Assembly: GCA_028386065.3 (NCBI GenBank)
Contig: JAKUCV010007776.1
Span: forward strand, 163,541 to 227,540
Length of the DNA: 64,000 bases
DNA from: Turnera subulata
Taxonomy: Eukaryota > Streptophyta > Magnoliopsida > Malpighiales > Passifloraceae
Direction of reading: 5' to 3'
The notes below the pieces were generated by a model, which searched no databases, had not been told where the DNA came from, and was given only the letters and a program-made list of their open reading frames with translations. The translations under genes were made by a program, and so were the position numbers. Below, in pieces: positions 21,137 through 32,437 of this stretch (within the stretch, counting starts at the first letter, position 1; each line of letters begins with the position of its first letter).

Positions 21137-23812
21137 TGAAGCGCCCCGACCCGTATTTACCGTAACACAGTAAACACGTGCCGAAACTATTCATATTGAT
21201 AGAACAGACAGTATGTCGTGCAAATATTATACATCAGCAACTATTAAATACAACTGTCACCCATACTCGGGGACCATTATTCAATCCAAACACAGTGCTC
21301 AACAGCAGCAGCAGATAGTATCAGTAATATAAGAATCACAGGAAAACAGCAACACAGCATCATATATCACACAGCAGCGGAATTGTAATACAGCATCATA
21401 TGCAATAGAACAGCAGCGGAAGACTTTTATGCACATGCGGCGGAGGTATGGATCCGGAGTCAGGTGGAGAAGAAAGCAGCAACCATTGAACGTCGTACCT
21501 GAACTACGAAAAAACTTAACCTACGGGATGAAACCCCGCAGGCGAGGGGTGAGTCCGAAGTGCTCACCGACGAAGGATAAACAGTGATATGCAAGCAACC
21601 GTAATACTTAAAACAATCACAGACAAGCAATAACATATCTCAACAAACTGAGCCAAGACCAAAAGAATATTTATTATTATTACCAATTTTATCTTCCGGG
21701 CCCCCGTCACTGGACAAGCTAGGGTCGTACCAGATTATCAACCTGTTCCTGGTGCCAGATCAAAAAGAACCCGGGATCAACATCCCAATATCAAACTCAG
21801 GGATAAACATCCCAATCAAACCGGCATCAACATGCCCATCACAAGTAACCCAGATCATGGCACCACAAAACAGTCTCAAACCATCCGGTCGTACCACTAC
21901 TTACCACGTGACAATTATATTATCGTCGTCAAAAACCAAACTCAGGGATCAACATCCCTAACCAAAAACCCGGGATAGACATCCTTATCACAATTTATTA
22001 TTAATTCCATTATATGTAAACCAAAAAGACGCAAGGATAAACATCCAAAACCGACATGGGATAGACATCCCGACCACAATCAAGACCATGGGATGAACAT
22101 CCCGAAACATAACACAAATGTAGCAACCAGCAATGCAATAATCATCAAACACAATATACCGAGTAATACAGGCACATATTGAAGGAAATCCATCCTCACC
22201 TTAGCCGATTATCAATTATGGAATTGTCCAGCAAATTCCAAGTCCGGTTCCTCAGCAAATTGCTCGTTTTCAACTCCTATATCAATCAAATAATATGCAC
22301 ACATAAAATGATATGCAAATGCCATGCTAATACTGTGTACTGAAAATTAAATATAAACTCGGCTCGGTTACTCCCCCCGGATTAATTTTTCCATTACCAT
22401 CATCATTTACCATTTATTTCAAGTGCCAAAATACTTTTCTATACTTATACCCATACCCGGTTACTATTCCGGTATTTTATTACCTTGATAATACCCTTTC
22501 CAAAATTTTTCCTCAAAATATATATTTACTTTCCATAATATACCATATATATTATTTTTCCCAATATATTATCTCACCAAATTATTTTTACTTTCCCAAG
22601 TTATTATTCCCAAAACTATAATCCTTTCTCCACATTATTTCTCTTTTTCAGATTTCATTTTCTCTATTTTTTTTTTTAAATCAGGCTGGGCCAAGTCCAA
22701 ACCCAGCCCAAGGCCCAAGCTAAGCCCAGGCGCAGGATCCAGACTAGCAAGGTAGCCGGCCCAGGCGCACAGGACCAGCCCAGACCCGCGCCAGGCCCAG
22801 CAACCCACGGTCTCAGCCCAACAATCCCAACCCGTTCTCCAAAACGGTCGACCCGCGACCCGTACTACACATCCGGGTTGCTTCTTCAACCCCAACTCAC
22901 CTTGCAGGCGGCGGCACGACGAACGGCGACGGACAGTAGTGCAGCGAGCGAGGCGATGGTTGTAGGAGGACGGAGCGAGGAGAGCAAGGCGCTGGTGAGG
23001 GGAAATGGCAGCTGTCGGCAGGGGCGGTGCTCGTCGACGGCAGTTGCAGTGAGGGAAGGAGAGGGAGGACGGCGACGTCCACTCCTCGTCCTGCAGCGAC
23101 GGCGTCTAGAGGAAGGAAGGAGGAAGCGAGTGGCGACGGCGATGAGGTGGTCTCGGTGGTGTGGGTGGTGGTCACAGGTGGCTTGGCCACGGCGGCGGTG
23201 AAGGGAAAAATAAGAAAAGAAAGAAGAAGGAAGAGGTGGGATGATGACGTGGCCGGGGTGTGTGGGTGTGTGGTGTGTGTGCTGCTTTTTTTTATTTTAT
23301 TTTTCTACAGGTTTCTAAGGTTGCAGAAGAGCTGGGAGGAAAGTGAAGAAGAGAAGTATGGTGATGGAGGCGATGAGGTGCACTGAGTAGGCAGAAGAAA
23401 AATAGTTTTATAGGAAGCAAAATCACTGGTATATCACAAATATAATAGGTAGTTCACAGGCTGAATAGGAAAAGGCGGCTGAATAATTGAACTTCAATTA
23501 TGCAGTTACTATGCTGCATGTGAAGTGTGACCCGTCTGGACCAGAAAATATCCAATATACCCACTTATCTTATTTCTGGTCTGTTAACTCGAGGATGAAC
23601 CCGACTTTTCCGAAGATTCCTAGACCCGAAAAATTCCATCTTTGGTCCGTAAAATCCGCAGAAAAATCCCGAGCATGGGACAAGGCTCGGTTTTGGAATC
23701 CAATGCTCGATTTACCATAATTTAATTACCCAAGATTAAAACTAATGGTAAATTACTGTAATTTAACTTAAACAGTCCCGGTAAAAATGAAATGTTTACC
23801 TGGGCTGTTACA
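21137..23812 (-). repeat. 3' LTR of the gypsy element
   Basis: Minus-oriented LTR of 2676 bp, plus-strand TGAAGCGCCCC...GGGCTGTTACA. It is nearly identical to 26990-29691 but lacks about 26 bp in the GGGATAGACATCC array near 21975. It contains the GC-rich block, the GCAAG|GTGAG donor-like site and the short exon-like segment shared with the solo LTRs. Confidence 0.93.
21768..22100. repeat. Degenerate hairpin minisatellite in gypsy LTR
   Basis: Repeated GGGATCAACATCCC / GGGATAAACATCC / GGGATAGACATCC units, each self-complementary in GGGAT...ATCCC. The same array occurs in the right LTR at about 27621-27985, and as its reverse complement in the solo LTR at 38588-38717. Confidence 0.8.
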
Positions 23813-23822
23813 GCCTACCCAC

Positions 23823-24748
23823 CTTAAAAGAATTTCGTCCCCGAAATTCACTCCGAAGCTGTAAACAAGTGCGGATACTGAGAACGCATATGCTCCTCGA
23901 CTTCCCACGTAGACTCATTGGTATAGTGCTTGCTCCACTTAACCTTTACCATCGGAATAACTCTGTTCCTCGACTGTCTGACTTCTCGGGCTAGAAAAAT
24001 CCGGTCCAACGATCAGTCTCATACTTTCTTCATCCCAACACACTGGACTTCTACACTTCCTTCCATAGAGAGCCTCAAAAGGTGGCATACCAATGCTGGA
24101 ATGGTAGCCGTTGTTATAAGCAAACTCAACCAAGGGTAGATACTCATCCCAACTCCCACTGAAGTTAAGTGCACCAGTCCTCAACTTATCCTCAAGTGTC
24201 TGTATAGTCCTCTCGGACTGTCCATCTGTCTGAGGATGAAAAGCAGTGCTAAAGCTCAACTTAGTCCCTAGCGTTGCTTGTAAGCTCTTCCAGAAACGTG
24301 ATGTGAACCTCGGATCCCTGTCTGAGACTATAAACTTTGGAATCCCATGTAGTCTCACAACCTCAGCAACATACTTACCCGCCAATGTGTCCATAGTATC
24401 AGTTTGGTGGATAGGTATAAAATGTGCCGTTTTTGTTAATCGGTCAACGATGACCCAAATAGCATCATGCTGCCTCCGAGTCACCGGTAAACCAATCACA
24501 AAATCCATAGTGATCATCTCCCACTTCCATTCTAGCACTGTCAAAGATCTCAACTTTCCTACTGGAGCTTGATGCTCAGCTTTCACCTGTTGGCAAGTGA
24601 GACATCTTGCAACATACTTAGCTACACCCTTCTTCATACGAGGCCACCAGAAGTGACTCCTCAAATTTTGATACATCTTAGTGCTTCCAGGATGCATTGC
24701 ATATGGCGTCGTATGACCTTCTTCCAGGATTTGACATTGGGTACACAC
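23823..24748 (-). pseudogene. Gypsy integrase with truncated C-terminus
   Basis: The minus-strand frame 24748-23939 carries the HHCC zinc finger (H in EEGH and MHPG, CLTC) and the DDE core: D in MDFVIGLP, D in SDRDPRF and E in GQSERTIQ. After VGPDF the frame is disrupted. A short stretch follows in another frame (RNRVIPMVKVKW...ESTWEVEEHM) that resembles the end of a chromodomain-type tail, ending near 23840. The usual linker between core and tail is missing, so a deletion has removed several hundred bases. The core triad is intact, but the enzyme as a whole is unlikely to work. Confidence 0.85.
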
Positions 24749-25116
24749 ACCCGTTCCCCAGTCATCAGTGCTCCATCATCAGCTATACGGAACTTGTCCT
24801 CTTTTTCACTCCTTACTTCTTCTTTAAGCCTGACCAGGTCGGAATCTCCATCTTGTAACTCCACTATCCATCCTCTTAGATTAGACTTGATACTCATGTG
24901 TGCCAGTATAGCTCACGTATCATCCACTGTCAAACCGACTCCCAACTTCCTTAACTCGATAAGTGAGAGCATCGAGTAACTAGTGGAAGTATCCTCCGGT
25001 TGTCTCCGGCTCGAGGCATCAGCTACTACATTAGCCTTTCCTGGGTGATACTCGATATTACAGTCATAGTCATTAAGTAACTCAACCCAACATCTCTGTC
25101 GTAGGTTAAGCTCCTT

Positions 25117-25302
25117 CTAAGTCATGATGTACTTATGATTCTTGTGGTCAGTGAAGATTCGACACTTCTCTCCAAATAAGTAGTGTCTCCAAATCTTCAA
25201 AGCCAAGATCAAAACTGCCATCTCCAGATCATGCGTCGGATAATTCTTCTCACGAGTCCTCAACTTCCTAGAGGCGTAGGCAATCACCCGTCCTTTTTGC
25301 AT
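25117..25302 (-). pseudogene. Gypsy RNase H fragment
   Basis: The minus-strand frame reads [20 protein letters not shown] and later [13 protein letters not shown], typical of Ty3/gypsy RNase H. It is interrupted by TAG (25117-25119) exactly where Gln is expected before [10 protein letters not shown], then runs on in frame. Further stops separate it from the RT upstream. Confidence 0.8.
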
Positions 25303-25507
25303 CAGTACGGCTCCTAGACCGAGTCTCGATGCATCACATACTCAACACCAGGCTGCGGTTCTGTCAAAACCGATACTGTGGTCAGCTTCCTTTTAAGCTC
25401 CTCAAAACTGTGCTGACATTCCGGCTCCAAACAAATGCCTGTTGCTTCCTTAATAGCTTGGTCATGGGACTAGCTATCAAAGAAAAACCCTCGATGATTC
25501 TCCAGTA

Positions 25508-26179
25508 TTATCCTGCAAGGCCAAGAAAACTTCTGACCTCTGGTACTGTCTTGGGCGGCTCCCACTCTAGAACAGCTTTCACTTTAGCAGGGTCAACCTT
25601 AATCCCATCCCCGGATACAACATGTCCAAGGAATGCAACTTCTTCAAGCCAGAACTCGCACTTGCTGAACTTGGCATACAACTCTTTCTCTCGCAACCTT
25701 TGCAGTACTACCCTCAGGTGCTCTTCATGTTCTTCCCTATTCTTGGAGTATATCAGAATATCGTCGATGAAGACTACCACAAACTTATCCAAGAACTCGT
25801 TTAGAACCAAGTGCATCAAGCACATGAAAACTGCAGGTGCATTGGTCGATCCCAAATGGTACCACTGTGAACTCGAAATGACCATACCGTGTGCGGAAGG
25901 CGGTCTTTGGTATGTCCTTCTCTGAAATCTTGATCTGGTGATACCCAGACTGAAGGTCAATCTTAGAAAACACAGTAGCTCCCCGTAACTGGTTAAAAGT
26001 TCATCGATCCTGGGAAGCGGATACTTGTTCTTCACCGTCACTTTGTTCAATTGGCGGTAGTCCACACATATCCGCAAACTGCCATCCTTCTTCTTCACAA
26101 AGAGGACTGGTAATCCCCAAGGTGAAGTACTAGGTCTGATGAAACCTTTCTCTAACAGCTCATCCAACTGTTTCTTCAA
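25508..26179 (-). pseudogene. Gypsy reverse transcriptase, frameshifted
   Basis: The minus-strand frame opens [20 protein letters not shown] and contains [11 protein letters not shown] (catalytic xIDD near 25755). The central segment shifts frame: 25973-25785 holds [15 protein letters not shown] and [10 protein letters not shown] in another frame, so at least two indels lie near 25985 and 25850. It ends SFLGLAG followed by TAA. The upstream linker at 26183-26545 (EFPDVFPEDLPGLPPDREVE) belongs to the same polyprotein and is separated by a TAG at 26183-26185. Confidence 0.88.
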
Positions 26180-26182
26180 CTC

Positions 26183-26779
26183 CTAGAGTTCTGTCACTGC
26201 CATCCGATATGGTGCCATCGAGATGGGCGTCACTCCTGGCATCAAGTCGATGGTGTACTCAACTTCTCTGTCAGGTGGCAATCCTGGCAAATCCTCCGGA
26301 AACACATCTGGAAACTCTCTGACAACTATGATGTCTCCCAAAACTGGAGTCTGAACTTCTTCGCCCTTGACATGAGTCAACAAGGCATCTGGACCATATG
26401 GCTTCATTCCGACATCCTGGTTAGCAGAGATACTACATGTAGTAGCAACTCTCCCAATACCTGTCAACAGAACCTGTCGTCCACCATCGGAAGTCAACAA
26501 CACTTCCTTGGTTCGACAGTTTACCAAAGCATTGTACCTTGACAACTAATCCATCCCTAGAATGATATCGAAACCTCCCATGTTCATCACAACCAACCGA
26601 GCAAGAAAAACCTCTCTATCGTACGAAAGAGAAACGTCTCTGCACACATGGGTTAACCTGACCACTATACCCGCAGGTAACCTAACCCTCATCGGACAAG
26701 TTAAGTTTTCTTTCGTACAGTTATGTTGTGTTGCAAAACTTTGCGCGACAAAAAAATACGTAGCACCAGGATCAATCAA
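26183..26779 (-). pseudogene. Gypsy aspartic protease and protease-RT linker
   Basis: The minus strand reads IDPGATYFFVAQSFA, the retropepsin active-site region with DPGAT in place of the usual DSGAT/DTGA, then FDIILGMD. A TAG at 26546-26548 replaces the expected Trp before LSRYNALV. The linker then runs to 26183. Only about 200 bases separate this frame from the PBS, so gag is deleted. Confidence 0.82.
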
Positions 26780-26974
26780 AGTATATACAGTACTACCAAG
26801 ACAGTAAAAGTACCTGTTATAACATCGATATCTAGGTGACCTCCAGCATGCTGATTCCCGCCAACCGGATCCATTCGTCTTACCCTATATGAGAATGTAT
26901 ATGCATGCATATTATACTAACTCATGACAGACTATGCACAAATGATCACAACAACACCCAAGGACCTACTGCCC

Positions 26975-26986
26975 GCTCCGCTACCA
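26975..26986 (-). promoter_or_regulatory. Primer-binding site of the gypsy element
   Basis: On the minus strand, three bases after the 5' LTR end (CGCTTCA), the sequence is TGGTAGCGGAGC. It differs at two positions from the common plant initiator-Met PBS (TGGTATCAGAGC). The same variant is found in both copia elements at 34854-34866 and 58466-58478. Confidence 0.75.
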
Positions 26987-26989
26987 AAC

Positions 26990-29691
26990 TGAAGCGCCCC
27001 GACCCGTATTTACCGTAACACAATAAACACGTGCCGAAACTATTCATATTGATAGAACAGACAGTATGTCGTGCAAATATTATACATCAGCAACTATTAA
27101 ATACAACTGTCACCCATACTCGGGGACCATTATTCAATCCAAACACAGTGCTCAACAGCAGCAGCAGATAGTATCAGTAATATAAGAATCACAGGAAAAC
27201 AGCAACACAGCATCATATATCACACAGCAGCGGAATTGTAATACAGCATCATATGCAATAGAACAACAGCGAAAGACTTTTATGCACATGCAGCGGAGGT
27301 ATGGATCCGGAGTCAGGTGGAGAAGAAAGCAGCAGCCATCAAACGTCGGACCTGAACTACGAAACAACTTAACCTACGGGATGAAACCCCGCAGGCGAGG
27401 GGTGAGTCCGAAGTGCTCACCGACGAAGGATAAACAGTGATATGCAAGCAACCGTAATACTTAAAACAATCACAGACAAGCAATAACATATCTCAACAAA
27501 CTGAGCCAAGACCAAAAGAATATTTATTATTATTACCAATTTTATCTTCCGGGCCCCCGTCACTGGACAAGCTAGGGTCGTACCAGATTATCAACCAGTT
27601 CCTGGTGCCAGATCAAAAAGAACCCGGGATCAACATCCCAATATCAAACTCAGGGATAAACATCCCAATCAAACCGGCATCAACATGCCCATCACAAGTA
27701 ACCCAGATCATGGCACCACAAAACAGTCTCAAACCATTCGGTCGTACCACTACTTACCACGTGACAATTATATTACCGTCGTCAAAAACCAAACTCGGGG
27801 ATCAACATCCCTAACCAAAAACCCGGGATAGACATCCCAAACCAAAACCAAGGATCGACATCCTTATCACAATTTATTATTAATTCCATTATATGTAAAC
27901 TAAAAAGACGCAAGGATAAACATCCAAAACTGACATGGGATAGACATCCTGACCACAATCAAGACCATGGGATAAACATCCCGAAACATAACACAAATGT
28001 AGCAACCAACAATGCAATAATCATCAAACACAATATACCGAGTAATACAGGCACATATTGAAGGAAATCCATCCTCACCTTAGCCGATTATCAATTATGG
28101 AATTGTCCAGCAAATTCCAAGTCCGGTTCCTCAGAAAATTGCTCGTTTTCAACTCCTATATCAATTAAATAATATGCACACATAAGATGATATGCAAATG
28201 CCATGCTAATACTGTGTACCGGAAATTAAATATAAACTCGGCTCGGTTACTCCCCCGGATTAATTTTTCCATTACCATCATCATTTACCATTTATTTCAA
28301 GTGCCAAAATACTTTTCTATACTTATACCCATACCCGGTTACTATTCCGGTATTTTATTACCTTGATAATACCCTTTCCAAAAATTTTCCTCAAAATATA
28401 TATTTACTTTCTATAATATACCATATATATTATTTTTCCCAATATATCATCTCCTCAAATTATTTTTACTTTCCCAAGTTATTATTCCCAAAACTATAAT
28501 CCTTTCTCCACATTATTTCTCTTTTTCAGATTTCATTTTCTCTATTTTTTTTTTAAATCGGGCTGGGCCAAGTCCAAACCCAGCCCAAGGCCCAAGCTAA
28601 GCCCAGGCGCATGATCCAGACTAGCAAGGTAGCCGGCCCAGGCGCACAGGACCATCCCAGACCCGCGCCAGGCCCAGCAACCCACGGTCTCAGCCCAACA
28701 ATCCCAACCCGTTCTCCAAAACGGTCGCCCCGCGACCCGTACTACACATCCGGGTTGCTTCTTCAACCCCAACTCACCTTGCAGGCGACGGCGCGACGAA
28801 CGGCGACGGACGGCACTGCAGCGAGCGAAGCGACGGTTGTAGGAGGACGCAGCGAGGAGAGCGAGGCCCTGGTGAGGGGAAATGGCAGCTGTCGGCAGGG
28901 GCGGTGCTCGTTGGCGGCAGTTGCAGTGAGGGAAGGAGAGGAAGGACGGCGACGTCCACTCCTCGTCCTGCAGCGACGGCGTCTAGAGGAAGGAAGGGAG
29001 AAGCGAGTGGCGACGGCGATGAGGTGGTCTCGGTGGTGTGGGTGGTGGTCACAGGTGGCTCGGCCACGGCGGCGGCGAAGGGAAAAATAAGGAAAGAAAG
29101 ATGAAGGAAGAGGTGGGATGATGACGTGGCTGGGGTGTGTGGGTGTGTGGTGTGTGTGCTGTTTTTTTTTTATTATTTATCTACAGGTTTCTAAGGTTGT
29201 AGAAGAGTTGGGCAGAGGAAAATGAAGAAGAGAAGTATGGTGATGGAGGCGATGAGGTGCACTGAGTAGGCAGAAGAAAAATAGTTTTATAGGAAGCAAA
29301 ATCACTGGTATATCACAAGTATAATAGGTTGTTCACAGGCTGAATAGGAAAAGGCGGCTGAATAATTGAACTTCAATTATGCAGTTACTATGCTGCATGT
29401 GAAGTGTGACCCGCCTGGACCAGAAAATATACAATATACCCACTTATCTTATTTCTGGTCCGTTAACTCGAGGATGAACCCGACTTTTCCGAAGATTCCT
29501 AGACCCGAAAAATTCCAACTTTGGTCCGTAAAATCCGCAGAAAAATCCCGAGCGTGGGACGAGGCTCGGTTTCGGAATCCAATGCTCGATCTACCATAAT
29601 TTAATTACCCAAGATTAAAACTAATGGTAAATTACTGTAATTTAACTTAAACAGTCCCGGTAAAAATGAAATGTTTACCTGGGCTGTTACA
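26990..29691 (-). repeat. 5' LTR of the gypsy element
   Basis: 2702 bp, partner of 21137-23812. On the minus strand: TGTAACAGCCC start, GC-rich block ending GCAAG|GTGAG at 28778, TGGGC-rich stretch, A-rich tract, ATATAG|GAGTTG acceptor and 77-bp exon-like piece 28079-28155 ending CTAAG|GTGAGG, hairpin minisatellite 27621-27985, ATCCCGTAG|GTTAAG at 27373, end GGGGCGCTTCA. Confidence 0.93.
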
Positions 29692-29696
29692 GAAAG

Positions 29697-30362
29697 GTTA
29701 TTTCAATCACTAAGAAAATAATACTCATTAATTATGGGATTTTATTTTTTTTAGTAGCTTATTATGTGCTCTTAGGGCACAAGATAAAAAAAACTCATTT
29801 ATTATATCGGGTAGGAATTAAACAATTAACCTAATAGTTAGATAGTTTGTACAAGACGCTACATGTTATTTCCCTCTATTATTCTCTTACTTAGACTTTG
29901 TAACTCAAAAGATATCAAAATTTAAAAGATTTAAAAACTAAATAAGGAATAAGTATGAAAACGCAAGGCAACCAACACACAAGAATATATAATATAAAGA
30001 TTTGGATTGGTTTTTCTTTAACCTATAGGGTATTTCTACTACTCAAGGTTGCTAATTGAGATTTTTTAAATTCACCAATTGATTTCTACCAAAGTAAAAT
30101 CCAACCAATTATAAACCTAGATTTTTGAAATGATCAAGCTAGATTCAACTCTAACCTAGGTTTTTATAAAGGCTAAACTCAGATATATACCCAAAGCTTT
30201 TTATTCAGGCTCTAGCTTTAAACCTATACCCAATGCTTATGCTTTTTATAAAAATCAAGCTTCAAACCTAAACAGCTCTTAAGGAAAATCTACCCAATCT
30301 TTCAATCACACACATGGTGGTTCACTCTTTTTTTACAAGTTTAGCTAGAAAATCTATAAAGG
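29697..30362. other. Short spacer between gypsy and copia elements
   Basis: AT-rich spacer without a sustained reading frame or recognisable element ends. Confidence 0.45.
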
Positions 30363-30607
30363 TGTATAAACAACACAAAGGATATGGAAACTGGCTTACA
30401 AACTGTAGAGCCAAGACGTTGAATATATAATATGTCACTAGTTACAAGATGTGTACAATTGTTGATATACTTATCCTACGAGTTTATCACACAGCTATCA
30501 GATACAATCGATTGCTAACTGATGCAATCGTTATCAAGTCCAACAAGACTTATCACATGTAAGAGTTTAAGTTATGGTTAATAGCAATAACTAGATACTG
30601 ATCCACA
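30363..30607 (-). repeat. 3' LTR of copia element
   Basis: 245 bp. It differs from 34867-35111 only by T/C at base 5 and C/T near base 30. The minus-strand start is TGTGGATCAG. Confidence 0.93.
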
Positions 30608-30614
30608 TCCCCCC

Positions 30615-31166
30615 TCAAACCAAGCTCGGTAGGAAGGAGAGGTTGAATTTGTTGCGTAGACAATGAAAGCGTGATGTAGATAATGGTTTTGTCAAAATGT
30701 CAGCCAGTTGATCCTTGGTGTTGATAAATCGTACCTGGAGTTCCTTCTTGGCAACCCTATCTCGAACAAAGTGGTAGTCCACCTCGACATGTTTGGTGTG
30801 TGCCCGGAGCACTGGGTTCATACTCAGGAACGTGGCACCAAGGTTGTCACACCATAGGGTTGGTGGTGAAGAAGTGAGTCCCAGTTCACGCAACAATTGC
30901 TGCAACCATACGACCTCAGCTGTACCATCTGCCAAGGATTTGTATTCTGCCCCCGTGGAGGAACGAGCAACGGTGCGTTGCTTGCGAGACCCCCATAAAA
31001 TTAAGTTTGAACCAAGAAACACTAGAAAACCTCCTGTCGACTTCCGATCATCGATATTCCCTGCCCAGTCGGCATCGGTATACACCTGCAACTCAAGCGT
31101 TGGAGACTTCGTGATGGCAAGACCCAGGCACCGTGTAGACTGCAGATAGCGTAAGATACGCTTCAC
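30615..31166 (-). pseudogene. Copia RNase H
   Basis: Complete copia RNase H frame with [33 protein letters not shown] and [13 protein letters not shown], ending ADILTKPL just before the purine tract. It is out of frame with the RT. Near 31197 the RT frame turns into a nonsense tail because one base is missing in the codons expected for QFMHAP. Confidence 0.88.
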
Positions 31167-32380
31167 AGCTTTGTGATGTTCTTGTGTCGGAGCATGTAAA
31201 ACTGGCTGACATTACCAACAGCGAGGCTAATATCCGGCCGGGTAATGGACAGATAATGAAGAGACCCCACAATGGTACGATATAACGTAGGATCGGAGAG
31301 AGCATCAGCAGCGGAAGTGTGTAACTGTGCAGTAGTCGACGCAGGTGTTTGTATAGGTTTGCATGAGAGCATGCCTGCCTTCTTGAGTAATTCATCAATG
31401 TACTTATGCTGTGTTAAAATCATTCCAGTAGTAGTGGGTGTAACCTCATTACCAAGGAAGTAATTGACAGAACCAAGATCACAAAGAGCAAATTCATTAT
31501 TTAAGGTGGCCAATAGCCGAGCCAAAAAGGAAGAACTGTTGCTCGTCAAAATTATGTCATCCACATAAACTAAAAGATAAGCCATCACATCATCATGATT
31601 ATAGACAAGTAAGGAAGGATCAGACCTGGAGACAATAAAACCATGAGAGATCAAGTAGGAACTGAGGCGAGAGTACCAAGCCCGTGGAGCCTGCTCCAAA
31701 CCATAAAGAGAGCGATGTAGGCGACAAACATGATCCGGGCGGTCCTGATCAACGAAGCCAATGGGCTGTGTCATATAAACCTCCTCACTTAGCTCCCTAT
31801 TGAGGAAAGCATTACGGACATCTAGCTGCTTCAAAGACCATCCCCATGAGGTAGCAAGAGATAGAATAAGCCGGATCGTGGTTGACTTGACAACCGGGCT
31901 AAAGGTTGCATCATAATCAATTCCCTACCTTTGATGATAACCCTTGGCCACCAACCGAGCCTTATAACGCTCAATGGATCCATCAGAATTGTGCTTAATG
32001 TGAAAAACCCACTTGTTACCCACAATGTTCATGCGTGGTGTACGGGGTACTAGCCGCCATGTCCTATTCTGAATCAAGGCATTCATTTCCTCAAGCATCG
32101 TATCTCGCCAAACCCGATGCTTTTGTGCTTCTGTATAACAGGTTGGTTCAGTGGTTGGAGGTAGCAAAGTTTGGGACAGGGTGGCAATATGATTTGCAGT
32201 AGGGGAGAAACGGTTTGTGCGTCTTAGATGTGGGTGTAAGGCCATATGGTGGGATCGGGTTATAGGTGCTGGTGGTGGAGGGGAAGAGGGTGGAGAGACC
32301 ACAGGAGTGGAAGCAGTGCTGGAGGACCGAGAGGAAGCAGGAACTGTACTGGAAGACGACGATGTAAGAGGAGAAGACAC
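31163..32380 (-). pseudogene. Copia reverse transcriptase with in-frame TAG
   Basis: The minus-strand frame contains NRTWRLVPR, NIVGNKWVFHIK, RYKARLVAKGYHQR, then TAG (31925-31927) where Gln is usual. It continues in frame as GIDYDATFSPVV and KQLDVRNAFLN, with LVYVDDIILTSN (catalytic YVDD near 31560) and SVNYFLGNEV. Apart from the stop and the terminal 1-base frameshift, the fold-defining motifs are present. Confidence 0.9.
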
Positions 32381-32437
32381 CGGACTAGTGGGGCCGACAG
32401 GTGTATGAGCTGGAGGAGTAGATGTAGAAGAGGTATG

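Larger units (their letters stand above)
21137..29691 (-). mobile_element. Complete but gag-less Ty3/gypsy retrotransposon
   Basis: Two direct LTRs (21137-23812 and 26990-29691) flank a ~3.2 kb interior. The element is bounded by a perfect duplication gaaag (21132-21136 and 29692-29696). It is read on the minus strand, so the right LTR is the 5' LTR. Domain order is protease, RT, RNase H, integrase and a short chromodomain-like end, as in Ty3/gypsy. The leader goes from the PBS almost straight into protease with no gag. LTRs starting TGTAACAGCCC, their length and the C-terminal remnant suggest a chromovirus of the Tekay/Del kind (inference). Multiple stops and frameshifts make it non-autonomous. 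Confidence 0.92.

Noticed and set aside
22878..23386. Open frames in the GC-rich part of the gypsy LTR (also 28611-29104, 37070-37655, 3503-4069, 52148-52778)
   Set aside because: Pro/Arg/Ser-rich frames occur on both strands in the same position in each LTR or leader, but the sequences are not conserved as proteins. Composition explains them.
24246..24979. Plus-strand frames of 108 and 136 codons across the integrase region
   Set aside because: Antisense shadows of the minus-strand integrase and RNase H-integrase linker, with no domains of their own.
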